From: Trochalopteron elliotii
Lineage: Eukaryota > Chordata > Aves > Passeriformes > Leiothrichidae
DNA: 64,000 nucleotides
Reading direction: 5' to 3'
NCBI GenBank assembly: GCA_024734555.1
Contig: JANPWX010000129.1
Coordinates: 1 to 64,000 of the forward strand
The position numbers were made by a program, and so were the translations under genes. Shown piece by piece: positions 38,385 to 50,892 of the stretch; positions within the stretch are counted from its first letter, which is position 1; each line of letters opens with the position of its first letter. A model generated the notes under the pieces. That model searched no databases and was not told the origin of the DNA. It was given only the letters and a program-made list of their open reading frames with translations.

Positions 38385-38640
38385 TTCTGTAGCTCTGTGG
38401 CTGCTGGTCAATACAACAGTAATTGGAATCATCATGACTAATGCACAGATCATTTTACAGGCATTATTTGCATGAACATCTCCTCAGGTCACCTCTGGTG
38501 TGCTAGGCCAGGAAGTTGCCCCCATTCTTGGGAGAATTAGTTGTTAAGCTACATATGCAGATCTTATTAGGCAGAGCAGAAATTCATATGCATGCTTTAG
38601 TTTATTAAAAGCATAATTTAACTTGCTGTTGAGGTACTGT
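38385..38640. promoter_or_regulatory. Candidate enhancer block with POU octamer
   Basis: A perfect octamer ATTTGCAT lies at 38466-38473 and a near-octamer ATATGCAT at 38586-38593. Between them are an E-box CATATG at 38552-38557, AGAATTAGTTG near 38532 and TTATTAGGC near 38564. Upstream are ACAGTAATTGGAATCATC near 38416 and GACTAATGCAC near 38436. Downstream AGTTTATTAAAAGCATAATT occurs at 38599-38618. Motif density and complex AT-rich composition resemble a deeply conserved developmental enhancer. Conservation and activity cannot be judged from this sequence alone. Confidence 0.35.
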
Positions 38641-40352
38641 TCTGAGTGGGTCTGTCTAATTACATGGGCTCACATAGTGAAACAAACCCTTTTTTGTTTC
38701 ATCCTGTGTGTATTGTCAGTCTTGACTGCCATTTTTATATCAAAAAAGAAGGATTTTCAAAATATTGTCCACCTTCTTATTCCCCTTTTGGAAGTGCCAG
38801 TTTGGACCTCTGGCACCTCACTGCTCACTTTTGGAGAACCTGGAAATAAAGGCCAGTGTACTCTGTCCTTGTCAGAAACAGACATTATCCCACCTCCTGC
38901 ATAAATCATGTGTTCCTCCTGCATCTTTTGAAACTCTCATATTTATTAGCAGACAGAAAAACTGTTCCTCAAAGACTTTAATGCATTCCCTTGCCCTCGA
39001 CTTGTACCTGCAAAGCAATTGTGATTCCAGTTGTGTCACTGTTAAATATGCCATTAATTACTTCAGGAAGACATTATACCATACTCAGAACAGACTGTAA
39101 ACATTTTATATCATTAGGTAATGCACTGAGGCTGTTTTTAATGCCATAACAGCTCTATTTATATACTGTGTTGCATAATTAGCTACTAATGAGGCTCTAA
39201 CTTTCACTGCTGTAAGGCCTAGGTATCTTTTCCTTGTTCAGTGAATTCATTTTTGCTGTCTCATTAACACACTAAAAAACCTGCAAATTGTGTTTTAATT
39301 AAAAGCTAAACTACCTCTGTCTGGAGACACTAATGAACAGATACACTCCCAGGGAAATGCAAGAACTTTGTCAGTCAAGAGGACAAATACCTTGCCAGAA
39401 GAGCAACACAAAAAGATTACACAGCTCACTCTCTTATTTTCAAGGGCAGGCTCTTCTCTATTTTCTCCCTGGTTATTTTCCCCACCCTAATTTTCACCTT
39501 TTGTATCTTCAGCAAGGCTGCCTACCCTCAGATTGACAAATTGCAAGCTAGACCCTAAGAAAAGGCAAGACTGTCTTAAAACCATGAGGGGTGTGTGTGT
39601 ATTTTGAGTCTTCCTGATGCTTGCTGTTCCCATCAGTCTTCTGTATCACATTTCCTGCCTTTTTTCTGTAGCTGCAAAGGGCTAAAAACACAACCAGCAG
39701 AAACTCATCTAACTACATGACTTCACAACCATTGCAATAAAATCACGAGCACTGACCACAGTGCTTCATTTCCTGACTTCTGAGGGACTTCATGCAATTA
39801 ATCCAGGGACGTTCTCAAATACATCAAGTCATCAGGTAGAAACAGGGTTTGAAATATAGTGGGGAAGGAAGAGCATCCCACTAATCTCATCAGCACACAC
39901 ATACAAAGGCAATTGATTGTACAGTGTTCCAGTGGTAGAAACAGAGACTCCATTTTTTTTAAAAAAAAGACCTCTTCAGGCAACATAAAAATAAAATGGA
40001 AAATGACATCCAGAACTAATGTTCCACACTGTATTAAAGCACTGTGAAAACATCCATCTGCAAGAAAATAACCCAGGAGCAGGACAGAATAAGTAACAAT
40101 TAACACAGGAAAGAAGGAAGCAGCACTTTTGAAACAATATAGACAGTTCTAGTAATATTCAGGAAGAAGTTCCCCTAAGATCCTGCCATTAGTGACAAAA
40201 AAGGGACTGCATTATTCTTACTGGAAATTGCTGACAGGAGCTGGATCAGAGAAATACCGTGGAGGAAAGATCATCATGTAAAGATTTCTGGATTAACTGC
40301 CTGCTTCCCTTGCAAACACAGGATTCTGAACTTGCTGTTCTGCCTCACTTCA
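38641..40352. other. Unique noncoding DNA, no gene recognised
   Basis: Overlapping frames at 38623-39100 (93 and 111 codons) have no recognised domain. The block 39100-39310 is AT-rich with TTGCATAATTAGC and ACTAATGAGG and may be another noncoding element. A GTGTGTGTGT run is at 39591-39600, and T and A runs near 39951-39968 are back to back. No gene is supported. Confidence 0.55.
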
Positions 40353-40399
40353 TAGGATAATTGGAAGCTCACTTCTTAGGATGATTGGAAGCTCACCTA
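40353..40399. repeat. 24-bp tandem duplication, two copies
   Basis: TAGGATAATTGGAAGCTCAC starts at 40353 and TAGGATGATTGGAAGCTCAC starts at 40377, a period of 24 bases with a single A/G difference over the first 20 bases. It is an isolated local duplication with no known element attached. Confidence 0.9.
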
Positions 40400-42359
40400 G
40401 TAGATTACACCAGACCCCTATACACTGCCAGGAGTTCTGCTTTTTAGTCTTAAATTCAGGTCCTTCATTCCCATCTCCTTCATGTGAAGAGTTCCTTAAT
40501 CTCTTATGAAAGGTTTTCCTAATATTAAACTAAGTGGCGGATATTAGGAATGCTTAGCAGCCTATTCTCCCTAAAGATGAAAATCCTAAGTAAGCCAACT
40601 TAATTAAGAATTAATTCCCTTTAAATCACAGCCCAAATTTCTCTCACTGATCAATTATTTGCGGCATGAAATGATTTAGAGGACACAGGGGCAGATTAAT
40701 TTAGGTGACAAAAGTGATTTCAACTCTCATCAGAGATATTCCCTCCTGTTTTTTAAAAATTCACCTTTAAAAGGTAAGCTTTGGGCTGCTTACAAGGCTC
40801 TGTGTTTTGACTTTGATATTTCTTCACACAGAGCTCCAGTGCCATTTTCATTCTATTACAACCCCTTCTCTCTTCCTGCTTGAAGGGATAATTCTGGAAA
40901 CTGTTCTTTAAAAGAAGGCATCACCTTCCTTGCAATCTCTGAAAGTCTTCTGAGGTTGCTGGAAAAGCACTGGCTCCTTTCAAACAGTTCACACCAGGAT
41001 TCTGCGTAGCAATAAAGTTGCAATGGATTAACACTGTTACTGCCCTTCAGTGGAGTAACTCCACCCAAAAGTTGGGGGTTTTTTTCTGGTGAATGAAAGA
41101 TTGTGCTATTTAAGCAGCTTTTTAAGACACAAAGACAGCTGCATAGTTACGTGAGAACATTTTAACTTCTGGATACTACCTTTTAAATCTCTTTATCTGA
41201 GCTTCTGGATCCTGCAGTCAGAGGTAGTAGCAGCTGCTGATACTTTACTTTTTTTAAGAAATAAGTCTTTCTGACAAACAAAGCAAATAATAAAAACAAA
41301 ACCTTTTTTTTCCATGATCAACTATGAAGGCCGAGCAAATAGGATTAGAGCAGCAAGCTGGTCTTTAGCAAAAAACTTTAAAAAGGATTTTAATGTATTC
41401 CAGATATCATTAGAGAAGGATATGAGACAGATACTAGTCTTCAGGCCAGACTTATGGAGAAGAAAGAGTCATTTAAGAGGATCTATAACTTTACTCTTTG
41501 AATATTCTCTTGAATTATGTACCATATTGCACAAATCTGATCTATTACAAAAGCAAGAAAATCGCTTTAGGAAGCATTTCCCTCTCTCTTGCTGATGAGG
41601 ATTATCTGTTTATAAATTACAGGATGAGTAGCTGACATATTTTATCGAGTGCTTCCCATAAATCCCAAGGAACCCTGTTCAATATACTAGCAAATGATGA
41701 TTTTTAAAGGCTCAGGAAAGTTTTCATTTCAAACATATGTGTATTTCAATGAGTCACAGAAACAATGATGCAAGCAGGACACTGTGTGTGAGGAAGTGCA
41801 GTTCAGAGAGCAACAGCCTCAAGAAAGCACAGTTAGAAAAACTAGAAAACATTTGAAATATAGAAAAAAAATGTGCAATAAAGGCTAGGGGTCTGTATCC
41901 ATATTTAGGTCATCAATAAGTTTATCCAGTGTTGATAAAGGAATACAAGTTGTTTGAAATTAGCTGCAATGCAGGAGTTAAACCCTTGTTTTCCAGTCTG
42001 TGCTCCAGAGACTCTTTGATGTCCATGGATTGCTTTTGGAGTCCCATGAGAGACTTTCCTCATAAAAACAAGCATTACTTGTCAAGAGACTAAAACTAGA
42101 GCACACAACTCTTCAAGAAAACCAGTAGTAGATGGTTAGAATTTCCCAATGTCTGCTGTACAGCACTGAACACTGGAATAGCAAATTGCATGAAAAGAAC
42201 CATTATCAGCAAACACTTTAACAAAGAAGGATGGAGTTGGTATTTTTCACATGAGTAATTCTTATACTTGTCCCAATGTCATCTGATTATGCTTGAAAAA
42301 TGTCATTAATCAATGGGACTTCTTGTGTGAATAAGGATAACTCTCCTGAGAAGCTGAAG
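40400..42359. other. AT-rich unique DNA with a 93-codon frame
   Basis: The plus frame 41314-41595 is rich in charged residues (Arg, Lys, Glu) and is open despite the AT-rich setting, but I recognise no family and see no convincing flanking splice sites. Other frames are shorter. No mobile element or RNA gene is apparent. Confidence 0.5.
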
Positions 42360-42640
42360 AATTAATTCCCTGATAGTTAATTTTAATATACAATGGGAGC
42401 ATTTCAAATGGCCTATTTACACAATTTTAATCTGAATAAAATAGAAAATGTCACCTCAATGCTAATACAACATTCCTGTAAATTATGCACATTTTTAAAG
42501 CTAATGAAGCTGTCATTATCTTATTAAAATTTGGCACAGCAGTTATTTTTAAGTTATCATTGTGACTTTTAAAATATTTTGCAATTAAATTACTTTAATT
42601 CATTTGTATTACTTGTAGGCTTGTATGAAAACTATTTTTT
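42360..42640. promoter_or_regulatory. Candidate conserved noncoding element, strongly AT-rich
   Basis: Clustered TAAT/ATTA cores include GAATTAATTCCC at 42359, ATAGTTAATTTTAATATAC near 42373, AAAGCTAATGAAGCTG near 42498, TTATTAAAATTTGGC near 42520 and CAATTAAATTACTTTAATTC near 42582. It has no long homopolymers and no transposon character. The sequence resembles vertebrate noncoding elements bound by homeodomain proteins, but AT-richness alone produces such cores, so confidence is low. Confidence 0.22.
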
Positions 42641-45520
42641 TGTCGTGCCTATTAGGATGAATGAGAGTACCATGCTTTATTACACATGTTCAATCCCATT
42701 CAAAAACGTGGCTGCCTTAATTTCCCACATCAGCATGGATTCTTTCAATCCTGCTCTCAGTGAGAGCAGAAGGTAAATTTCAGTTGATTTCACTGGAAAC
42801 AGGTCTGAATAATGAATTTATGCTGCCAGTAATAAGGATCAGAAATTACATTTACCACTGTTTTCAATGATTTACTATGTATGGAACAAAAATATCACAA
42901 ATACACTGCTTTTCATTTAACTAGGTAAACCTAGGCCGGGCCTTAACTAGTCTAAAGGGACATCTCTTCATCTGAGGACTTGATCTTTCCCTTTATTTCA
43001 GTGCATATGGGCTGCATGTATAATCAGGAGTCCACAAACACAACAACAGTATGTACTGCTGCTGGGCACCATAATGAAAGCAGTAAAAAGTAATTGCCTG
43101 GTAAACTCTGGTAATGATAATTCCACATGTTCACACAATTGCCCTTTTCCCTGCACATCCCTGCAATGCACTCTTGTTCCTGTGTCCCAGCACAGTCACC
43201 ACCAGGAATGTGCCCATCCAAGAAGCAGGTGAGCCTTTTTCCATGGTAGAAACACCATCTTTAGGTGGCTGAAGAAAACACTGATAATGTTACATTCTGC
43301 CATATCAAGCCATATTCCCATTCTGTTTACAGCAGGGTAAATCAGCACTAACTGCACAGTTCAGTTCTATCAGTGTTGTGAGTCATAAAACTCCTCCCAC
43401 TGAGATTTTACATGCAAATTCCTTTTTCTGGAGACAAATCTGGGGACGTATTATATTCCTCTCACAGAGGAGTGATGGATTAGGCAGCCCCAAAGGATGT
43501 TCTGGCTCTGTCCTGATGCTGTTGTGCTGTTTGCTTTCAGATTTAGGCAGCTTCTTAGCAAAGACCTATGAGTGTCATTTGCTGCTACCAACACAGACAG
43601 CTGGAAAAGTCCCCTGAATAATGGGGAGCTTTCAGTCACCAGAAGGACTGAAGCAGCAATTCAAGATTAATGGGCAACTAAGGAAGAAAAAGGCCTGCAA
43701 TTAATCAGATGCTTCAGTAATTCCTAAACACTTTTTCTTTGATTCTGCTTTCCTCAAGAATATGTAAATGAGACTTTAAAAATACACTTAATAATTTTTT
43801 CTTTGTAATGAAGATAAAAATTCTGCTGCTAAAATGGGAGACACTCTTATAAGAAAATTAAAATGCAGCTGGAAGGTGTGGTGGTATTTGCTGTCTGCTG
43901 TGTCACCATGTATTTATTAGCATGGCAGCTGTCACTAATCAAACAGAGGAAAAAAGCTGAGTAAAAAACATTTGTGGATTTCATCACTCATTTAATATTT
44001 TGATAAGAACTCAGCTAAATCACTGTCCAATAACTCTGCTTATAAAACAGACTTATAGAGAGGCTTTTGGGAATAACACTAGATCAGAAAAGTTCTTTGC
44101 AGGCTTCATTAAACTTAAACAAGATACAAGGTAGTGTAGTGCATATACAACACATTATTTCACCAGAAGAGGCTGGAGAACTGGAAATTTTCTCCAAGAC
44201 AGTACAAAAACATAAACAGAAACATTACCTTGCAAAATTAGGAACTGGAACACGCAAAGCTGACAGATGTAAATTCAAATATTCACACAGATGTCACAGT
44301 GACAATGGGGTTTGTTCTCCAACACTAGCAAAGGCTGTAACTGAGAGAACCCCTGAGACAAAACCCATGAAGTGACAAATGACAAATGTTTATTTGCCTT
44401 TGAGGATCTCAAACACGACCTGCCACATACTCTTAAAACCCCCGTGGTTTTCTGTTAATTCCCTGGAACAGCAGCAAGGCCCCCAAGTCTGAAAGAGTGT
44501 GAACAAGAGACACTTAACCTGAAACAGCTGCTCTTCTGGCCCCCACCTGAATCAGGTCTGAGTGTAATCAGAAAGGCCACTGTAGTCAGGAAGGACTCAA
44601 CAAAAAATGAACCCTGCTAAGGACTGCAGAGCAAAGTGTTTGGTCTCTGGCAGGTGTGTTTTGGCAGCCAAACAGTACATTCTTGCCTGTGGACAAGTGG
44701 AGAAGCTTGTCCCATTCCCACTGCTCTGGATGGATCTGAACAGCTCCATCTATGGATTACTCCCATCGAGGAGCCCTATTCTGTTGTACCAGCAGCTCCA
44801 GAAAATCACCTGGTGAACACACAGCAACCTAGGCTGGGCATTAACCAGCTCTCCTGAAGTGGGAATCCTCACTTTAAACCTTTAAGGAGCTGACCAAATG
44901 CCCACACCCCATCAAGGACTTTCTTGAATAAAGATTGAGGATAAGAAGCACATTTCTTCATTGTCTTCCAAGAATTTGGAATAAACTGCTCCTGTTTGCC
45001 AGGGGATTAGGATTCCTGCAGGCTGCCCCTCCCCAAAAAAACCCCTATCCCTCCAGGTAGTATGAAATACTCAGATTCTCTAGTGGGACATGTAAAACAT
45101 AGAGCATTTCTGTAGATAAACAAGTGAAAGTACTGCATAGGTTAGGGAGAAAAGAGACACTCATTTCTGCAGGTGATACAGACTCTCAGAGTGAGAAAGA
45201 CAATTAATTTTTACAGAGTTTTTTTCTGCAGTTTCCAAAGTAGAACAGAAGGAATTTTCCACTGGGGTATGAGGATGCTCCTCTTATCATATCATTATCT
45301 CAACCTTATTTCCTCATTTGGAAAAGTTACTTTTCTATTACAGCCTCTTTGAAAAGGGAATAAAGATGAGCAAACATATATTATGAAATCAATTATAGTC
45401 TTAATGACATTTTCCAATGGCAGATCAGAGAACAGCATTATTTTATTTAGCTTGTCTGTTATCCTTACACTGACTTACTTGAACACACAAAATACACTGT
45501 ACACTGCAAGAAATGAACAA
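42641..45520. other. Unique noncoding DNA, no gene recognised
   Basis: The longest frame is 44067-44375 plus (102 codons, Lys-rich), with no recognised domain. Frames at 44607-44857 overlap in two registers. No transposon ends, CpG island or RNA gene is visible. Confidence 0.55.
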
Positions 45521-45625
45521 GATGGATGGATGGATGGATGGATGGATGGATGGATGGATGGATGGATAAAAAACGAGNTGGATGGATGGATGGATGGATG
45601 GATGGATGGATGGATGGATGGATGG
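45521..45625. repeat. (GGAT)n tetranucleotide microsatellite with unresolved base
   Basis: Perfect GATG/GGAT repeats run from 45521 to about 45567. They are interrupted by AAAAAACGAG and an N at 45578, then continue as TGGA repeats from 45579 to about 45625. The N is the only ambiguous base I noticed in the window and sits where assembly of a tandem repeat is hardest, so the true array length may differ. Repeated Met-Asp-Gly-Trp in plus frames (45383-45775) and Ile-His-Pro-Ser in minus frames are artefacts of the repeat. Confidence 0.97.
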
Positions 45626-48600
45626 GAGGGAGTGACATGTTTTCCTTGCTCCCTAAAAAAATTGCATTATCTCTTAGTAAGTATAATCCCTGGTTTTCCA
45701 CAGACTTCTGGTGTGATTTTTGCTATTAGTCCTTTTAGGATGAAATCCACAATAAGTGCTACACACATAAAATGATTTGTAGCTGACATTTAGATACTCA
45801 GCACCAAATTACAATGCCCAGTTAGCTCAGTTCATAGTAATCCACCAAAAAACAGTGACCTGGGGGAACTGACCCACACATCCAGGGGGATTTAGTACAT
45901 GCTCCACCTTTTCAGAACAAAGTGCAATCCCCTGATGTATAGCTCTAATTGATTTTTCTCTGACAGGACACAAATGATATTAATGGACTCAAGGAAATTC
46001 CAGCCCTACTATATTAGACTGTCCTACATAATTACTCTGAATAACCTTTATTTTACATCCACCAGGAAATTTATGAAAAGTCCTCATGTATATCCTTCAA
46101 GGTATTCAAGTGCTGCTGAAAGGGGCTTCACTTCTTAAATTATGGGAATATAAATAACTTTTTTCTGTCTTCTCAGAAGATCCTTCTTACTACATTAAAA
46201 CAGACATAAATCTACATTGCTGACTCATCTCTATGGCTTTTAGTAATTCAGATTTCATTTACATGCATGAGTGGTCATATATTTTAATGAAATCTTTTGC
46301 AGTAAATATCACCCATGTCAAAAACTTTTAAAAAACAAAAAATAAAAATTAGAACTGGATTTCTATGTAGGATTTGGAATATTATTTCATCAGGTTAGCA
46401 CCCATTTACTCAGGAGCCTTAAACTAGTTTTATAACTACTGCTCTGTGTTTGGCAGGGTCATTGTTGGACAGAGAGCTGTAGAATGTTCACTCAAATAAG
46501 TCAGCCTATGCTGGGACCTTGGAAAGGTCCAGCTGAAAATATTCATCCAGCTGTAAATGCTGTTCAACCTAATCACACACACACAACTGTTTGACTCTTA
46601 CTGACTGACACCAAACCTCACCTTCTACCTCACCAGTGCTTTTGGGAAGGCTCCAACCAGCTCCCACTCAGCAGAGAAGGCAGCCCACAGTAAGCTCCTT
46701 GGCAGAATAGATGATGCTTGGCCAACAATGCCACATTATAAACAGCAAGAGAAAAAAGTGCAGATTTTTCCATCAGCAACACAATGAAAGAATCTTCCTC
46801 TGAAATACCTGTCTGACATTCCAAAGCCAACAACACCATGGCAAATGATTAAATGAAGTGCAAAGAGAGGAAAAATTCTTCAGGCAGACACTAGTTTCCA
46901 GAATGGCAGACAGGTTTCTTACCCTTTGTGCAATGGTCTTAATAGATGTTGCTCACTGAACTGGACTTCCACACTCTTCTGGGTTTGTGGCTACACTGGA
47001 AGAGCTAAGTCCTGCAGGATGACTGGGTTTATTGAATTAAAAGGTAAGTGGAGATCTGAATCTATGTTAAATCAGCTGATGATATCCTGGACCTCAAAGA
47101 AAAAAGAATTGAAACAATATTGGTGAGGGTAAGTTTTCATTAAAACCTTTTTAGAATAAATTCTTTGTCAAATTCAAGCTTTGCACAATTTGTAGAACTG
47201 GTCTTCCATAAATTGCACCTTTAGCACTTGCTTTGAAATATGCCTGCTGTATTTTTTTTTTTTCATGCTGTGAAATCTTCCAAGAAATCACAAACAAATT
47301 CAGCAAAAGTACTGATAACAAATCTGACCTGTCAAAAGTCTAGGGACAGGTTGCCATGGCCAGCTCTTCAGAGTGGCAAAAAAAGAGGCAGAAGCAAAAG
47401 AGCCATAAAAGAGGAGCTTTCCCTATCCTAGAAAAATCCCAACAGGAGAGGCAGCACCCTGCCATAAACTGAAGGCATACCTGTGATTTATCATCCCTCA
47501 AAGGTCTGTTTTGATCTCCAGCTGATGTGTGGATCTTAAGGAAGGATGGATTTAGCCACTGCCTTTACAACAGGGGAGATGAATGCAGCAGCTGCACACA
47601 GAGACAGATTCTTGGAGTTTTGGAAGTGTTTGGGGCCTGACCAGCTGGAAGGGTTTCCTTTCCCTGTGGCTAGATTTCCATGTGGGAAAACCAGAGAAGA
47701 TAATTCACTGAAGAATAGCTGCTGGTTGGAGAGTCTCCCTTGGAGGTGCAATCAGCAAGGCAGAAGCTGTGACATAAATAAGCTGCTGTGTCTCTGTGGG
47801 CACTCAGCCTCCAGCCTTTACAACCCATCTGTCCCCTCCAGAAGCCAGCACCATTGTAGGAAATGTGTGACAAAAGCCTGCAAGGGAACTCCTGTCTTTT
47901 CTCATCTCTCTCTTGCTTCTTCCAGCTCTGCTAGATTTTCCCCATCTAATCTAATAATCTATCAACAAACACCTTTTTCTGCTGTTCCCCCCAGAGAATT
48001 TAGTTCTCAGCCTCTGAGAGTGGCAGCTGCTCTCCAAACCTGCCTTCTGTTACCTGAGGAAAGGCCAGCCTGATACCTCATCTACCTGCTCAGGCTTCCT
48101 GGTGGAGCAGAGGGGAAGGAGCATCTGAACCTTTCCACATGGCAGGGAACTTTTGGGCTGGGCAGATGAGCTGACCCAAGGGCAGCCTCTGAGGTGCTCT
48201 TCATCTCAGGCAGCTGTGGAAAATGCCCACAAATAAATAAATAAACACACAGAACTGAGCTAAGGGTCTCAGGACTTACCAGGTAATTAATCCTGATCTC
48301 CCAGGCTCTCTCCAGCTCCCTTATTTCCCACCCAGACATGAAGTCAGTCGGGCAGCCCACGCTGTCTGTAGGAAATGCTCTGAGCCCACTTCCCCTCTGC
48401 CCAACACCCCAAATTTCTAAACCCAGCTACAGTGCTCATTTGAAATCAGAGCCCACCTTTGGGGCAAGGCTCTGCATATCCAGTATGAGGTGTAGAATAT
48501 TCCTGAGTGATGAAGTGTCCTTGGCAAAGCCGACTTCTGTATCACTGACTATTAACTGATTTTCCATAAAACTTCATTTGTTTCCTGTCTAATTCTGCCT

Positions 48601-50872
48601 AGCATGAACAGTTTTAAACAACCTATTGCAACCACTTCTCTACTTGCTTGCCTTTCATTTTCTCCAGAAATTAAATACAGCAGCACATCTTCAATGTTTA
48701 TTATAGAATAAATGACTTACTCAGACATAAAAATATTTTGAGCCCTGCTGTTATATGTACAATGGTATAATAGATAATCCAAATTCAGAGGGTAAATGTG
48801 ATGCCAGAAAACACAGAAATACATATTTTACTGCAAGAAAGTCGTACTCTTCAGATGTAGCTCTTCAGATTCAAATGTATTTTATTTAATAGCTGTTTGA
48901 GCACTGTGGTTTAGCTGATTTAACTTTTAGTCAAGAAGATGAGTAATAAGGACTTAAACTATATGGTTTTCAAACTGCAAATGAGTTATCTGACTGGTTT
49001 TCACTTAGAACAATGTAAAAGTACTGAAGTATTTAATTTACTAGTATAGCAAACAGTGCCTTAATCAATTTAAATTTCTTCTCTTCTCATTCTTTCAGTA
49101 GATTAACAGAGCTGTATAAATTGATACAGTTCAAACTACTTTGTCTGAGCTTTTAGACTGAAGGAAAGGAGGTGACCATTTATCATGCAAATGTGGGGGG
49201 GGAAACTCTTTCACAAATTAGGATCTCTTCACAGATCTTGACCTGACTTGTACCATTGCTGAAATCAAGCCTTTATAGACTAACAACATTGTGATTATAA
49301 GATGAAGCGGTGAGAAGATAGCAAAATTCAAACATACATATCAAGAAGAATGAATCAGGTATGTCTTTCAGAATGAATTCCCTGGCCTGGTCAAATGCAA
49401 CCATTAATTTGGGACAGAAAGATAATGGATGAAGCCTACACTGATCATTGGGAAACCTCAGTGAAATAAGAATAGTTTCATATTGGAGCAACACATTTCT
49501 AATTTGATATTACTTTCTTAATAACCTTGACTAAATATTACAGACTGCAACACAGACATGCTCAAATATTTGCCTGTAATATGAAGAACAGACTATGCAC
49601 CTTGGAGAAGCTGAATCAGTGCAAGACAGTTTTTATCAGAAGCAGCTGTTAGTCTAGCATTCCCCATGCCAGCAAAGGAGATGTTTTAAAGAAGTTACTT
49701 TAAGTAAGGGTGAGAAGATCCATTTTGGCAATGGGAACCCTGTAAATGGTGCTGGTGGGTGGCCCTGTGCACACATTTCTGAGCTTTGCAAAGTCAGTGC
49801 ACTGCCAAACACTGGCATTACCAGAGCTGAAGGAGCCCCGTGGCCCCTCTTGTCCTGGTGATGGATGCATGTACCTACAGGAGCAGAGAATGAGAGCCAA
49901 CAGCCCCAGAGCAGCATTCCTCCAACGTTCAAGCACAATTCTACTCTGCATTCCCTCAGTTAAGTGCCTTTTTAGGTAACTGAGCTGCTGCCAGTGTCAA
50001 TCCATAGATATGGCTGATTCCCCCAGTAACTGAAATAAATGGCTGCTCATTTCTAGCCCTGCTAGTGCTGCAAAGCTAGTGGAGTCCTAGAAAAGGGAGC
50101 TGCTCTCAATTTTGGCTTAGCAGCACTGGCATCACCTCAGCTCTCCCTGCAAAATCTTCATGGCTGATGAGGCAGAAAGCAGCAAAGGCAGAGCTTTGGC
50201 TTGCAGACCCACAGGCGAAGCTTCCAAAGGTTTCTTCTCTTTCTTTTGTTTCTGACAATTAAAAATACATTAAAGCAGAGTCACTGTAAGCAACATACAT
50301 GCAAGCACCATCTTCATGCTGTATACAGGCAGAATCCCACTTTGAGATGGAGGACTGTAAATAAACACAGAGTCCCTTCTCATAGTCTGTGTATTTTAGA
50401 GATGTGTTTTAGAGAGTGCTCTCCATCCCACTGATGGCATTTCTGACATGGCATCAGCTGCCAAAGCCTGCTTTCCTGCTGCTCTCTCTCTACTGTGTCT
50501 GACAGCATTTTTAGGATTTAACTGACCTAAAAATGGCTTTTGCCTGTTACTGAAAATGCAAAAAAAAAAGGTTCCACTAAAAACAGCACTTAGGGAGAAA
50601 TTAGGATTAAAGAGCAGCCAGCACTTAAACCATGTAAATCTGAGTGGTGTCAAACTGACTGCAATGACAGAGCTCAAGAGCAATCTAATGGATGCTTTCT
50701 GCTGTTTCAAGTGAAGCATTTCAACATTTTAATGTAAGGCTGTTTAAAATGCATATTCTATGCCACTTTAATTCAAGCTACAGTAGAGACTTGATAAACC
50801 TCCTATTTCTGACTGGCACATAGCAAAAGATCTCCCACACCTCTGTGTGTTGAGTCCTGTAAATTTAACAGC
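45626..50872. other. Unique noncoding DNA, no gene recognised
   Basis: The longest frame outside a tandem repeat is here, 47546-48073 plus (175 codons). It has no domain I recognise, is not flanked by clear splice sites, and lies in a GC-richer stretch (about 47500-48500) where chance frames are longer. Small simple repeats occur at 46576-46589 (CA) and 48230-48244 (AATA). A T11 run is near 47251. No mobile element is identified. Confidence 0.55.
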
Positions 50873-50892
50873 TTTTTTTTTTTTTTTTTTTT
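50873..50892. repeat. T20 homopolymer
   Basis: Twenty consecutive T directly followed by ACACCATG. No flanking duplication or transcript-like body is evident, so it is recorded as a simple mononucleotide repeat. Confidence 0.95.

Noticed and set aside
41314..41595. 93-codon charged frame in AT-rich DNA
   Set aside because: Superficially protein-like, but no family recognised, no splice context and no upstream promoter-like sequence.
45383..45775. Met-Asp-Gly-Trp and Ile-His-Pro-Ser peptide repeats
   Set aside because: Direct translation of the GGAT microsatellite, passing through an N.
47546..48073. 175-codon plus frame
   Set aside because: No recognised domain, no clear flanking splice sites, and a frame of this length is about what chance gives in 64 kb, especially in a GC-richer stretch.
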